Shown here piece by piece: positions 9,000 through 17,181 of a stretch of DNA of 64,000 nt. Source of the stretch: Actinophytocola sp036378875 (GTDB taxonomy: Bacteria; Actinomycetota; Actinomycetes; Mycobacteriales; Pseudonocardiaceae); NCBI RefSeq assembly GCF_036378875.1, contig NZ_DASUVO010000073.1:186001-250000 (forward strand). The letters are read 5' to 3'. How positions within the stretch are numbered: position 1 is the first letter of the stretch; each line of letters starts with the position of its first letter. The notes under the pieces were generated by a model. That model saw nothing but the letters and a program-made list of their open reading frames with translations, made no database searches and had not been told where the DNA came from. Made by a program: the position numbers and the translations under genes.

Positions 9000-10021
9000 G
9001 TCGGTGAATCCATGAGGGACTGGAGGATGGCCACGACCTCGTTGTGCCCTGGGCTGTCGGGACTGGCTGGGCACCATTCCAGCGGCGTGCGGTGTCGGGC
9101 GGGGTCGCGGAGGTTCGGGTCCGCGCCGTGGGTGAGTAGCCGTCGGACGGCGGCGGGTCTGCCGTTGCCGGCGGCGATGTGCAGCGGCAGCCGCTGCCAT
9201 TTCGCGTCCGGTTCGTTGACCGGGGTGCCGGCGGCCACGAGTTGGTCGATGACCTCGAGCCGTTGGTGGTCGGCGGCGAACACCAGTGCCCGCAGGCGGC
9301 TCTGTCGAGTGGACCGGTCCAGGGGCGAGCCGCTGATGTCGCCTGCCGCGGCGGCCATTTCCAGGCTGTCGACGCGGGCGCCGGCGGCTACCAGGAGGTC
9401 GAGGACCTCGGTCATGCCGAAGACCGCCGCGTGCTGCAGGGCGCTGCCGCTGGGCACGCCGCCGGAGTCCGGTGTGGAGACGGCGTCGACGTCGGCGCCG
9501 GCCTCGATGAGGACCTTGGCCACCTCGGCGTCACCGTAGCTGGCGGCGGTGATCAGCGGGGTTTCCCGGTCGCCGGGGTGTCCGTCGACGGGCGCTCCTG
9601 CAGCGATCAACGCGGCCGCCATGGTGCCGGTGCCGGGCAGTTCGCGTGGCAGGCCGAGTCGTTCGTGGTCCAGGCACAGCGTGGCCAGGTAGCCGAGCAC
9701 GTCGGCGCCTCTCCTGTGGTCACTCCAGTGTTCCATCCTGGTGGTGGCCACCTCGGGATGTTCGGCCAGCAGCTCGCTCAGGCGGGACAGGTCGCGGTTG
9801 TTAAGGATGTCCCGGCGCTCGACCTCCAGCTTGAGCTTGGCCCAACTCGAGAACCCGTAGTCACGGGCGAGCGCGAGTTGTGCCGAGGCGAGGATGACCC
9901 GGTCGGACACCGCCCGAACACGGGTGAGCGCGTCGTGGTCGCCGCGCTGAGCGGCGTGCAGGAGGTCCTTGGCCTGGTGCCGCAACTGGGCGAGGTTCGG
10001 GCGGGCGGGCAGGTCGGGCAT
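8996..10021 (-). CDS. Ankyrin-repeat protein
   Basis: 341 residues, probably cytoplasmic. After an N-terminal helical region (LAQLRHQAKDLLHAAQRGDHDAL) there are ankyrin units: RETPLITAASYGDAEVAKVLIEAGADVDA, SALQHAAVFGMTEVLDLLVAAGARVD, a degenerate unit near QRLEVIDQLVAAGTPVNE, and LPLHIAAGNGRPAAVRRLLTHGADPNLRD. These stack to bind an unknown protein partner. The start has a good ribosome binding site (AAGGAG). It overlaps the hydrolase remnant by four bases. Similar ankyrin proteins of Streptomyces have no assigned function. The N-terminal 60 residues resemble those of other actinobacterial ankyrin proteins only in helix pattern. Confidence 0.85.
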   Translation of the reverse strand: MPDLPARPNLAQLRHQAKDLLHAAQRGDHDALTRVRAVSDRVILASAQLALARDYGFSSWAKLKLEVERRDILNNRDLSRLSELLAEHPEVATTRMEHWSDHRRGADVLGYLATLCLDHERLGLPRELPGTGTMAAALIAAGAPVDGHPGDRETPLITAASYGDAEVAKVLIEAGADVDAVSTPDSGGVPSGSALQHAAVFGMTEVLDLLVAAGARVDSLEMAAAAGDISGSPLDRSTRQSRLRALVFAADHQRLEVIDQLVAAGTPVNEPDAKWQRLPLHIAAGNGRPAAVRRLLTHGADPNLRDPARHRTPLEWCPASPDSPGHNEVVAILQSLMDSPT

Positions 10022-10193
10022 GACGTCTCCTTCGTTGCCCCGCGGTCCGCGTCGGGGTCGAAAGAGATCGTCATGGGCGGCGACTCGTGCACTGGTGGAG
10101 GTGGACTCTGTCCTGCCCGCGGACCCGGCGGCGCCCTCCAGCGCCTGCCGGCCATGGTATCGCTACTGGCTAGTGCCGCTTTTGGACCCGCTG

Positions 10194-10261
10194 GGCCGGT
10201 GTCATGAAAGACGCGATGGGGACGTTCAACGACATGAGCGCGTCTTTCGAGACATTGCCCG
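10194..10261. repeat. Dispersed 68-base palindromic intergenic repeat, copy 1
   Basis: Runs from GGCCGGTGTCATGAAAG to GACATTGCCCG. Inverted arms (GAAAGACGCG with CGCGTCTTTC) flank an internal GGGACGTTCAACGACATGAG. Near-identical 68-base copies lie at 40358-40425 and 61670-61737. It sits in the 258-base gap between the ankyrin and soxR genes; apart from this repeat I see nothing else there beyond the ankyrin gene's ribosome binding site. Confidence 0.85.
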
Positions 10262-10279
10262 CAGAGTGGCCGCGGCCCG

Positions 10280-10744
10280 TCAGGCTTGCGGCCCTTGTGG
10301 TAAGCGGCGTGGGCCGGGGCCTTCGCGGCCCAGGATGTCGCGCGGGTTGGTCAGGTGGCAGATTTTCAGTGACAGGCAGCCGCAGCCGATGCAGTCCGTG
10401 AGGTCGTCCCGGAGTGCCTGCAACTGTTCGATGCGCGTGTCGAGCTCGACTCGCCATGCCGCCGACAGGCGGGCCCAGTCCTCGCGGGTCGGGGTGCGTT
10501 CACTCGGCAGTTGGTCCAGGGCATCGCGGATCACCTTCAGTGAGATGCCGACGTGTTGGGATGCCCGGATGAACGCGACCCGGCGTAGTGCGTCGCGGCT
10601 GTAGCGGCGTTGGTTGCTGGCCGTCCGGGTGCTGCGCAGGAGGCCCTGGCGCTCGTAGAAGTGCAGCGTGGAGATCGCGACGCCGCTGCGGTCGGCGACC
10701 TGCCCGACGGTGAGTTCGTGGAACGTGGTGCGGGGTCTCGGCAT
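10280..10744 (-). CDS. soxR: Redox-sensing MerR-family regulator SoxR
   Basis: 154 residues from ATG 10744; upstream in-frame codons would read back through the operator. An N-terminal MerR winged helix (LTVGQVADRSGVAISTLHFYERQGLL, NQRRYSRDALRRVAFI) is followed by the dimerisation helix and the [2Fe-2S] ligand cluster DCIGCGCLSLKICHL (CxxCxC then C). This cluster distinguishes SoxR from other MerR proteins. Oxidation of the cluster by redox-cycling compounds activates transcription. In actinomycetes SoxR commonly responds to the cell's own redox-active metabolites. It is divergent from an NmrA-type oxidoreductase across a clear SoxR box. Confidence 0.93.
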   Translation of the reverse strand: MPRPRTTFHELTVGQVADRSGVAISTLHFYERQGLLRSTRTASNQRRYSRDALRRVAFIRASQHVGISLKVIRDALDQLPSERTPTREDWARLSAAWRVELDTRIEQLQALRDDLTDCIGCGCLSLKICHLTNPRDILGREGPGPRRLPQGPQA

Positions 10745-10765
10745 GGGCGGAACCGTAACGCTTGA

Positions 10766-10783
10766 CCTCAACCGAGGTTGAGG
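10766..10783. promoter_or_regulatory. SoxR box
   Basis: CCTCAACCGAGGTTGAGG is an 18-base near-perfect dyad with CCTCAA/TTGAGG ends, the SoxR-box form. It lies between divergent soxR and the NmrA-type gene and so likely controls both. Confidence 0.85.
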
Positions 10784-10829
10784 CCAGAGAATCGGCGCCG
10801 TCCACGAAATGCGATCAAGGAGCTCATCT

Positions 10830-11717
10830 GTGACCACCGTTCTCGTCATCGGCGCCACCGGGAAGCAGGGTGGCGCCGTTGCCGACCTGCTGCTCGACCG
10901 TGGACACGACGTCACCGCCTACGTGCGGTCACCCGAGTCGCCGTCCGCGCTGGCACTGTCCGACGCTGGGGCGATGCTCGCCACCGGCGACCTGGCCGAC
11001 CCGGACGCACTCGCCAGGGCCACCGACGGCGTCGACGCGATCTTCGGCCTCTCCGTGCCGTTCGGATCCGGCGGCAAGGACGAGGAGGTCGCCCAGGGGC
11101 GCCTGCTGGTCGACGTCGTGGCGCGCACCGGCGCGCACCTTGTCTACTCCTCGGTCCGCGGCGCCGACCGGATGGTGGAAACCGACATCGACCACGCCGA
11201 CAGCAAGCAGCTCGTCGAGGCGTACCTGCGGGAGCAGCAGGTCCGGGCGACCGTCCTCGGGCCGGTGTACTTCATGGAGAACGTCCTCAACGTCGGGTTC
11301 AGTCGCCTCACCGACGGCGTCCTGGCCAACCCGCTCTCCGCCGGCAAGCCGCTGGACCAGGTGACCGTCCGGGACATCGCCGGCCTCGCCGTGCACGCCA
11401 TCGAGCATCCTGGCCGGTTCGTCGGCGAGCGGATCGACGTGGTGTCCGATCGCGTGACCGGTGAGGAGGCGGCCCGGATCCTGAGCAAGGTGCTCGACCG
11501 CGAGATCCCTTACCAGCGGATGCCGTTGGACCAGGTCCGGCACTGGGCCGGCGACGAGGTGGCCGACATGTTCCAGATGTTCGAGGACAACACCGAGTTC
11601 GTCGACGTCGACGGGCTGCACGCCAGGTACCCGGACGTGCGGTGGCACAGCTATGCCGACTGGGCAAGGACGGTCGACTGGGACCTCGTCCTGCGGAGCA
11701 AGTCGACAGCCGGGTGA
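10830..11717 (+). CDS. NmrA/QOR2-like NAD(P)-binding oxidoreductase, SoxR target
   Basis: 295 residues of the atypical short-chain dehydrogenase type. The N-terminal dinucleotide motif is VLVIGATGKQGGAVADLL, followed by YVRSPES and the acidic-loop TGDLADPDALARATDGVDAIFGL. Later segments (HLVYSSVRGADR, TVLGPVYFMENVL) fit NmrA/quinone oxidoreductase 2. The Tyr-xxx-Lys catalytic pair of classic SDRs is absent, as in NmrA. GTG 10830 is selected because AAGGAG ends 7 bases before it. With a SoxR box in its promoter, a role in detoxifying quinones or similar redox-active molecules is likely. Confidence 0.85.
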   Translation: MTTVLVIGATGKQGGAVADLLLDRGHDVTAYVRSPESPSALALSDAGAMLATGDLADPDALARATDGVDAIFGLSVPFGSGGKDEEVAQGRLLVDVVARTGAHLVYSSVRGADRMVETDIDHADSKQLVEAYLREQQVRATVLGPVYFMENVLNVGFSRLTDGVLANPLSAGKPLDQVTVRDIAGLAVHAIEHPGRFVGERIDVVSDRVTGEEAARILSKVLDREIPYQRMPLDQVRHWAGDEVADMFQMFEDNTEFVDVDGLHARYPDVRWHSYADWARTVDWDLVLRSKSTAG

Positions 11718-11735
11718 GCACGCCCGCCCGGCGGC

Positions 11736-12497
11736 GTGTCGCAGACTGTTGATGTGGTTGGCGAGTCGGTGGTGTCGCGGGTCGTGCGAATCGTGGAGGC
11801 GTTCGCGGCGGGGGAGCGGGCGTTGGGGGTTTCGGAGATCGCGCGGCGGAGCGGACTGCACGTGGCGACCGTGTCGCGGCAGGTGGAGCAGCTGGTCGGG
11901 TCCGGGTGGTTGGAACGCACCGAGGACCGGCGGGTACGGATCGGGGTGCGGCTGTGGGAGGTCGCGTCCCGGGCCTCGCCGACCGTGGGGTTGCGCGAGG
12001 CCGCCATGCCGTTCATGGAGGACCTGCACGCGGTCGTCGGTCAGCACGTCCAGCTCGGGGTCCGGGAGGGCACCGAGGTCCTGTTCGTGGAACGACTGTC
12101 CGCGCCGGGAGCGGTCATCAACCTGACGCCCATCGCGGGGCGGCTGCCGCTGCACGCGTCGTCGGGTGGACTGGTGTTGCTCGCGTTCGCCCCGCCTGAC
12201 GTGCAGGAGGAGGTCCTTTCGGGACGGTTGCGGCGGTTCACCGACCAGACGATCACCGACCGGGGGCGGTTGCGAAAGGTGTTGGCCGAGGTACGCCGGA
12301 ACGGTTCGGTGGTGTGCCGTGGGCACATCCACGTCGACGCCGCCGGCGTGGCGGTACCGGTGCGGGACGGGGCCGGTGTGGTGGACGCCGCGCTCGCGGT
12401 GGTGGTGCCCAACAACCGGGAGGCGCATCGGGTGGTGCCGGCGCTGCAGACGGCGGCGCACGGGATCACGCGGATGCGGGAGACGCTATCTCGCTGA
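11736..12497 (+). CDS. IclR-family transcriptional regulator
   Basis: 253 residues. The N-terminal winged helix (SRVVRIVEAFAAGERALGVSEIARRSG, HVATVSRQVEQLVGSGWLER) is followed by the IclR effector domain (AAMPFMEDLHAVVGQHVQLG, LPLHASSGGLVLLAFAP, and AGVAVPVRDGAGVVDAALAVVVP near the end). GTG 11736 has a weak ribosome binding site and translation might begin a few codons later. It lies 70 bases upstream of a reductase/P450 pair in the same direction and is its probable local regulator. IclR proteins usually sense aromatic or small organic acids. Confidence 0.88.
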   Translation: MSQTVDVVGESVVSRVVRIVEAFAAGERALGVSEIARRSGLHVATVSRQVEQLVGSGWLERTEDRRVRIGVRLWEVASRASPTVGLREAAMPFMEDLHAVVGQHVQLGVREGTEVLFVERLSAPGAVINLTPIAGRLPLHASSGGLVLLAFAPPDVQEEVLSGRLRRFTDQTITDRGRLRKVLAEVRRNGSVVCRGHIHVDAAGVAVPVRDGAGVVDAALAVVVPNNREAHRVVPALQTAAHGITRMRETLSR

Positions 12498-12567
12498 GTG
12501 AGAATCGGGTGGAGGGCGACGCGTTCGGCCGTTGATGCTCCTCGTAGTTCGGGAGCGAGGAGTGTCA

Positions 12568-13506
12568 ATGGCTGACACAGCAAGCCAGTTGCGGGTCACG
12601 GCGAAGCGGCGGGTCGCCGGGGGCGTGGTGAGTCTGGACCTCGCGCACCCGAATGGTGGGCGGTTGCCGGACTGGACGCCCGGCGCGCACATCGATCTGC
12701 GGCTGCCGAACGGCGTCGTCCGCCAGTACTCACTGTGTGGGGACAGGTGGGACACGCACACCTACCGCGTCGGCGTGCTGCGCGAACCGGACGGGCGGGG
12801 TGGTTCGGCGTTCGTCCACGATCGGCTCGAGGTCGGTGACGTGGTGGGTTTCGGCGGGCCGAGGAACAACTTCGCGCTCGCCCCCGCGCGCCGGTATTTG
12901 TTCGTGGCGGGCGGAATCGGGATCACGCCGCTGTTGCCGATGGTGCGTCAGGCCGATCTGCTCGGTACGGACTGGCACCTGCTGTACGGGGGACGCACCC
13001 GGTCGTCGATGGCGTTCACCGACGAGTTGGCAGCCCACCGCGACCGCGTCACGATCGTCCCGCAGGACGAGTGCGGCCTTCTCGACGTGGCCGCCCATCT
13101 GCCTGAACCGGCCGCCGACGTGAAGGTGTACTGCTGCGGCCCCGCGCCGCTGCTGGCCGCGGTGGAGCGGTTGTGCACGGGCTGGCCGCCGGGTTTGCTG
13201 CGCAGCGAGCGGTTCGTGCCGAAGGTGTTGCCCGCGCCCGTGCGGACCGCGCCGTTCTCCGTGGAACTGAAGCGTTCCGGCCCGCAGGTGACCGTCTCGA
13301 ACGGACAGTCCGTGTTGGACGTGGTGCGGGCGGCCGGCGTGCCGGTGCTGTCGTCGTGCCGGCAGGGCACCTGCGGCACGTGTGAGACCACGGTGCTCGC
13401 GGGGGAGCCGGACCACCGGGACTCTCTCACCGACGACGGCGAGCGCGACCGGATGTTCCTGTGCGTGTCCCGTGCCCTGTCCGACCGCCTCGTGCTCGAC
13501 CTGTGA
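12568..13506 (+). CDS. PDR-family oxidoreductase (FMN, NAD, [2Fe-2S] reductase)
   Basis: 312 residues, the VanB/phthalate dioxygenase reductase layout. The flavin-binding barrel has RQYSLCGDRWD, with RxYSL for FMN, at ~45-55. The NAD domain has VAGGIGITPLLPM and KVYCCGPAPLL. The C-terminal plant-type ferredoxin has SSCRQGTCGTCETTVL plus MFLCVSRAL, giving all four Cys ligands. ATG 12568 follows GAGGAG. It passes electrons from NADH to the next protein, a P450 whose gene starts 12 bases after this stop. A reductase carrying its own ferredoxin beside a P450 makes a self-sufficient two-component monooxygenase. Confidence 0.93.
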   Translation: MADTASQLRVTAKRRVAGGVVSLDLAHPNGGRLPDWTPGAHIDLRLPNGVVRQYSLCGDRWDTHTYRVGVLREPDGRGGSAFVHDRLEVGDVVGFGGPRNNFALAPARRYLFVAGGIGITPLLPMVRQADLLGTDWHLLYGGRTRSSMAFTDELAAHRDRVTIVPQDECGLLDVAAHLPEPAADVKVYCCGPAPLLAAVERLCTGWPPGLLRSERFVPKVLPAPVRTAPFSVELKRSGPQVTVSNGQSVLDVVRAAGVPVLSSCRQGTCGTCETTVLAGEPDHRDSLTDDGERDRMFLCVSRALSDRLVLDL

Positions 13507-13517
13507 AGGACGACACC

Positions 13518-14729
13518 ATGACCACGGTGGACGTCGACCCGTTCGCGCCGGGGGTGCTGGCCGAACCCGACGGCATGCACGCGGCCCTGCGCGATGCCGG
13601 GCCGGTCGTCTACTTGAGACGCTACGGCGTGCACGCGGCCGCCCGCCACGCCGAGGTCCACGAGGCGTTGACGGACTGGCAGCGTTTCGAGTCGTCGGCG
13701 GGGGTCGGCCTGTCGAACTTCCGCGAGGAGGAGCCGTGGCGGCCGCCCAGTCTGCTGCTCGAGGCGGACCCGCCACACCACGACGCGCCCCGCGCGGTGC
13801 TGACGTCCGTCCTCGGCCCGCGCGAGCTGCGCAGGTTGCGGGACGCGTGGTTCGCCGACGCCGACCAGCTGGTGGACGAGGTGTTCGCCGACACCGGGGA
13901 GGTGCTCGACGGGGTCACCGCGTTGGCGGAGGCGTTCCCGCTGCGCGTGTTCCCTGACGCGGTCGGCATCGGCAAACAAGGCCGGGAGCACCTGCTGCCC
14001 TACGGCGACCACGCGTTCAACGCCTTCGGTCCGCGCAATGCCCTGGTGGCCAAGGGAGAACCTCGGGTGCCGGAGCTGTCGGCGTGGATCGCCGCCCAGT
14101 GCGCGCGAACCGCGTTGAACGCGGACGGGTTCGGTGCGCGCATCTGGGCCGCCGCCGATCACGGCGACATCACCCACGAACAGGCCCCGCGCGTGGTGCG
14201 GTCACTGCTGACGGCCGGAGTGGACACCACGGTGCACGGCCTGGCGGCCGTGCTGTACGCGTTCGCCAGGCATCCCGAGCAGTGGCAGCGTGTGCGTGAC
14301 CAACCCGCGTTGGCGCGGGTGGCGTTCGACGAGGCGATCCGGTGGCAGTCCCCGGTGCAGACCTTCTTCCGCACCGCGACGGTCGACCGGATGCTCGGCG
14401 GTGTCCCGATTCCGGCGGGCGGCAAGATCCTGCTGTTCCTGGGAGCGGCGAACCGCGATCCGCGCCGGTGGTCGGCCCCGGACGTGTTCTACCTGGACCG
14501 GGACCCGTCCGGACACGTCGGGTTCGGGACCGGCATCCACCAGTGCGTCGGCCAACACGTCGCCCGACTGGAGGCCGAGGCGTTGTTGACCGCGTTGGCC
14601 CGGCGAGTGGAGCGGTTCGAACTCGCCGCCCCACCGCGCCGGCACCTCAACAACACGTTGCGCGCCTGGGAGTCACTGCCTTTGAGGGTCCATCTCGGAA
14701 GTCTGTCCGGCGTAGAGGACACAGCCTGA
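13518..14729 (+). CDS. Cytochrome P450 partnered with the PDR reductase
   Basis: 403 residues, bacterial class. Visible landmarks: I-helix LLTAGVDTTVHGLA with canonical AGxDTT, K-helix EAIRWQSPVQ (ExxR), the RTATVDRMLGGVPIP strand, and the haem loop VGFGTGIHQCVGQHVAR with the Cys ligand. ATG 13518 is chosen; longer frames run back into the reductase. The IclR-reductase-P450 order is the same as in aromatic-ether or phenol-demethylating P450 operons (VanB-type partner), so catabolic demethylation or hydroxylation of a small aromatic is the best guess. The substrate cannot be read from sequence. Confidence 0.93.
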   Translation: MTTVDVDPFAPGVLAEPDGMHAALRDAGPVVYLRRYGVHAAARHAEVHEALTDWQRFESSAGVGLSNFREEEPWRPPSLLLEADPPHHDAPRAVLTSVLGPRELRRLRDAWFADADQLVDEVFADTGEVLDGVTALAEAFPLRVFPDAVGIGKQGREHLLPYGDHAFNAFGPRNALVAKGEPRVPELSAWIAAQCARTALNADGFGARIWAAADHGDITHEQAPRVVRSLLTAGVDTTVHGLAAVLYAFARHPEQWQRVRDQPALARVAFDEAIRWQSPVQTFFRTATVDRMLGGVPIPAGGKILLFLGAANRDPRRWSAPDVFYLDRDPSGHVGFGTGIHQCVGQHVARLEAEALLTALARRVERFELAAPPRRHLNNTLRAWESLPLRVHLGSLSGVEDTA

Positions 14730-14754
14730 CCGCTTCTTCTGCGACTGTTGCGTC

Positions 14755-15846
14755 ATGACCGTGCTCGACACCAGGGCGCTCAACCGTGCGACGCTCGCCC
14801 GGCAGCTGCTGCTCGACCGCGCCGACCTGACGGTGTTCGACGCCGTGGCGCACCTGTGCGGCATGCAGGCGCAGGAACCGCAGGAACCGTTCATCGGGCT
14901 GTGGTCACGGCTCCGCGCCTTCGACCCGGCCACACTCGACGACCTGGTGACCGGGCGGCGCGTGGTGCGGACCCACCTCATGCGCCGCACGATCCACCTC
15001 GTCACCGGTGACGACACCCTGGCCTGGCGCGCCCGCCACGGCGCCATGCTGCGCCAACGGGTGCTCGGGGTCTACCGCCGCGAGTTCGACGGTGTGGACC
15101 TCGAGGAGCTCGCGGTGGCGGCGCGGGCGCTGCTGGCCGACGAAGAGCCCCGCTCGATGGCCGAGGTCGGCCGCACGCTCGCCGCGCGCTGGCCGGACAC
15201 GGGACCGCGGGCACTGGGTGAGATGGCGATCGCCGCCCTTGTCCCGGTGGTGCAGCTGCCACCGCGCGGGCTGTGGCGGGTGAAGGCAGGCGTGCGCACC
15301 GTGCCGCTCGCCTCGTGGCTGGGGCGCGAGATCGACCCGCTCGCCCCGGATGGCTCCGATCCGGTCGGCGAAGCGCTGGTGCGGCGTTATCTGGCGGCGT
15401 TCGGACCCGCTGCCGTAGCCGATCTGCGTGCCTGGTCGGGCCTCGCCGGACTCCCCGACGCGGTGGCCGCGATCCGCGAGAAGCTCGTCACCTTTCGCGA
15501 CGAGCGTGGCCGGGAACTGGTCGACCTCCCGGACGCCCCGCGCCCCGACCCCGACACGCCCGCCCCGGTCCGGTTCCTGCCCGCCTTCGACAACGCGATC
15601 CTCGGCTACCACGACCGCGGCCGGATCATCGACGACGTCCACCGTGGACTGTCGGTCGCCGGCGCGCGTGTCGCGCTGGTCGACGGCCGAGTCGCCGCGA
15701 CCTGGACCGTCGAGGCGGGCACGGTGACCGTCACTCCGCTGCGCCGTTTCTCCCGAGCCGAGCACACCGCCGTCGCCGAGCAGGGACGGGAACTGGCGTC
15801 GTTCCTCTCCGACGACGGCCACGACGTACGGATCGCGGAGCTTTGA
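14755..15846 (+). CDS. Winged-helix DNA-binding protein of the AlkZ/YcaQ (HTH_42) family
   Basis: 363 residues of the HTH_42 superfamily, which includes the AlkZ DNA glycosylases. The diagnostic region is the QxQ motif in HLCGMQAQEPQEPFIGLW (residues ~43-60), which in AlkZ is catalytic. Tandem winged helices follow (VVRTHLMRRTIHLV, MAEVGRTLAARW, LPPRGLWRV) and then the C-terminal beta barrel (DGRVAATWTVEAGTVTVTPL). Many actinomycete members, especially those near biosynthetic genes, protect against or repair alkylated DNA; others are uncharacterised. It starts 25 bases after the P450 gene and could be co-transcribed with it. No DNA-modifying metabolite pathway is obvious next to it. Confidence 0.8.
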   Translation: MTVLDTRALNRATLARQLLLDRADLTVFDAVAHLCGMQAQEPQEPFIGLWSRLRAFDPATLDDLVTGRRVVRTHLMRRTIHLVTGDDTLAWRARHGAMLRQRVLGVYRREFDGVDLEELAVAARALLADEEPRSMAEVGRTLAARWPDTGPRALGEMAIAALVPVVQLPPRGLWRVKAGVRTVPLASWLGREIDPLAPDGSDPVGEALVRRYLAAFGPAAVADLRAWSGLAGLPDAVAAIREKLVTFRDERGRELVDLPDAPRPDPDTPAPVRFLPAFDNAILGYHDRGRIIDDVHRGLSVAGARVALVDGRVAATWTVEAGTVTVTPLRRFSRAEHTAVAEQGRELASFLSDDGHDVRIAEL

Positions 15847-15850
15847 CGAC

Positions 15851-16441
15851 TCAGCCGAGGAAATCCTCGAGCAGACGGCGGACCTTGTTCGCGACGTCCG
15901 GTTCGTCGAGACGCATGGCGATGTTGGCCGCGGTGAGCACCGCCCCGATCCGGAAGGCGGCCAGGTCGGGGTCCGGGTCGGTGATCTCACCGGCGTCGGT
16001 CGCGTGGCGGACCTCGTCGGCGAGAAGAGCCAGCCAGGCTTGGTGCTGACGCCGCAGGGCGTCGCGGATCGGGCCAGGGCGGCTGTCGAATTCCGGTAGG
16101 TTCGCGGCCCAGAAACAACCGCCGGGGAACAGCGGCTGCTCCGCGTAGGAGATCCAGCGCTCGATGAGAACGCGCAGCCGGGTGACGCCGGGTGGCGCAT
16201 CCGAGGCTGGCCGCACGACCGCGTCCAGAAAAGCCTCCCTGGCGGTCTCGACGGTGGCGAGCTGGAGTTGTTCCTTGGTGCGGAACAGGGCCGCCACCCC
16301 ACTCTTGCTCAACCCGAGATCGTCGGCGAGCTTGCCGAGGCTCAGGCCGTTGAGGCCCGTCACGGACGCGACGTCCACGGCGTGCCGGGTGATCGCTTTT
16401 CTGGAGCGCGCACCGCGCACCAGTCGTTGGTCGGGGGTCAT
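15851..16441 (-). CDS. TetR-family repressor
   Basis: 196 residues from ATG 16441. The N-terminal TetR HTH is SRKAITRHAVDVASVTGLNGLSLGKLADDLGLSKSGVAALFRTKEQ with the usual signature; the C-terminal ligand domain (GCFWAANLPEFDSRPGPIRDAL) resembles the TetR_C group found with FAD or efflux genes. It is divergent from the SGNH hydrolase/MFS pair across a 50-base gap containing a dyad, and probably represses that pair and itself. Confidence 0.88.
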   Translation of the reverse strand: MTPDQRLVRGARSRKAITRHAVDVASVTGLNGLSLGKLADDLGLSKSGVAALFRTKEQLQLATVETAREAFLDAVVRPASDAPPGVTRLRVLIERWISYAEQPLFPGGCFWAANLPEFDSRPGPIRDALRRQHQAWLALLADEVRHATDAGEITDPDPDLAAFRIGAVLTAANIAMRLDEPDVANKVRRLLEDFLG

Positions 16442-16472
16442 GGCTGCTCTCTCGACGCTTGCACAATATGTA

Positions 16473-16486
16473 CGAACGATCGTACG
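16473..16486. promoter_or_regulatory. Candidate TetR operator
   Basis: CGAACGATCGTACG, a dyad with a perfect ACGATCGT core, lies midway between the divergent tetR and SGNH hydrolase genes. Assignment rests on position and symmetry only. Confidence 0.5.
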
Positions 16487-16494
16487 GTTTGTTG

Positions 16495-17181
16495 ATGAGC
16501 GCAGCAACCGTCCCACTGACCGAAGAGTCCGATCCGTACTGCCTGTCCGCGGCCCAGGCCGCCGACCTGCTGGTCCTGGCACCGTGGCGCCGCTTCGCGA
16601 CCATCGGCGACAGCCTGTCGGCCGGCACGGGGGACCCGAGTCCCGGATACGCCAGCATGGGCTGGCCCGACCGGGTCGCGGACGTCCTGCGCCGGGTCCA
16701 CCCCGACCTGGCCTACCGCAACCTCGCCGAGGTCGGCGCGACGACCGCGAGAACGCTGGACACGCAGCTGGACCGGCTCGTCGAGTTCGGCCCTGACCTG
16801 GTCCACCTGCCCAGCGGGGCGAACGACCTGTTCCGGCCCGAGCCGGACTACCCGACCATCGCGGACGAACTGGGGCGCGTGTTCGAGCTCGCCGCCGGGA
16901 CCGGGGCGCGGCTGACGGTGTTCACCCTGGGCAGGGCGTTCGTCGTGCCGCGATACCCGGACTGGCACGACCGGGTGCTTCGGGTCAACGACATCACCCG
17001 TGGCCTGGCCGCCGATCACGGTGCGGTCCTGGTCGACATGTGGGACCACCCGGTCAACGACCGCCCGGAGCTGCTGAGCGCGGACCGCATCCACTTCGCC
17101 GCGGCCGGGCAGGCGGTGATGGCCACGGAAGTCGTCAAGGGTCTCGCCGGCCTGCTCGACGGCAAGGCGGCGCAGCCGTGA
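16495..17181 (+). CDS. SGNH/GDSL-type esterase
   Basis: 228 residues, cytoplasmic (no signal peptide). Catalytic blocks are all visible: block I TIGDSLSAGTGD with Ser, block III PSGANDLF with Asn, and block V DRIHFAAAGQAVMA with His and the preceding Asp. ATG 16495 is used; an upstream ATG lies in the operator. Its TGA overlaps the GTG of the damaged MFS gene, so the two were translationally coupled. It probably releases an acyl group from a small ester; the substrate is unknown. Confidence 0.9.
   Translation: MSAATVPLTEESDPYCLSAAQAADLLVLAPWRRFATIGDSLSAGTGDPSPGYASMGWPDRVADVLRRVHPDLAYRNLAEVGATTARTLDTQLDRLVEFGPDLVHLPSGANDLFRPEPDYPTIADELGRVFELAAGTGARLTVFTLGRAFVVPRYPDWHDRVLRVNDITRGLAADHGAVLVDMWDHPVNDRPELLSADRIHFAAAGQAVMATEVVKGLAGLLDGKAAQP

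Noticed and set aside
10204..10401. Small protein beginning MKDAMGTFNDMSASF
   Set aside because: The sequence is the 68-base intergenic repeat read in one frame; it recurs at 40358 and 61670.
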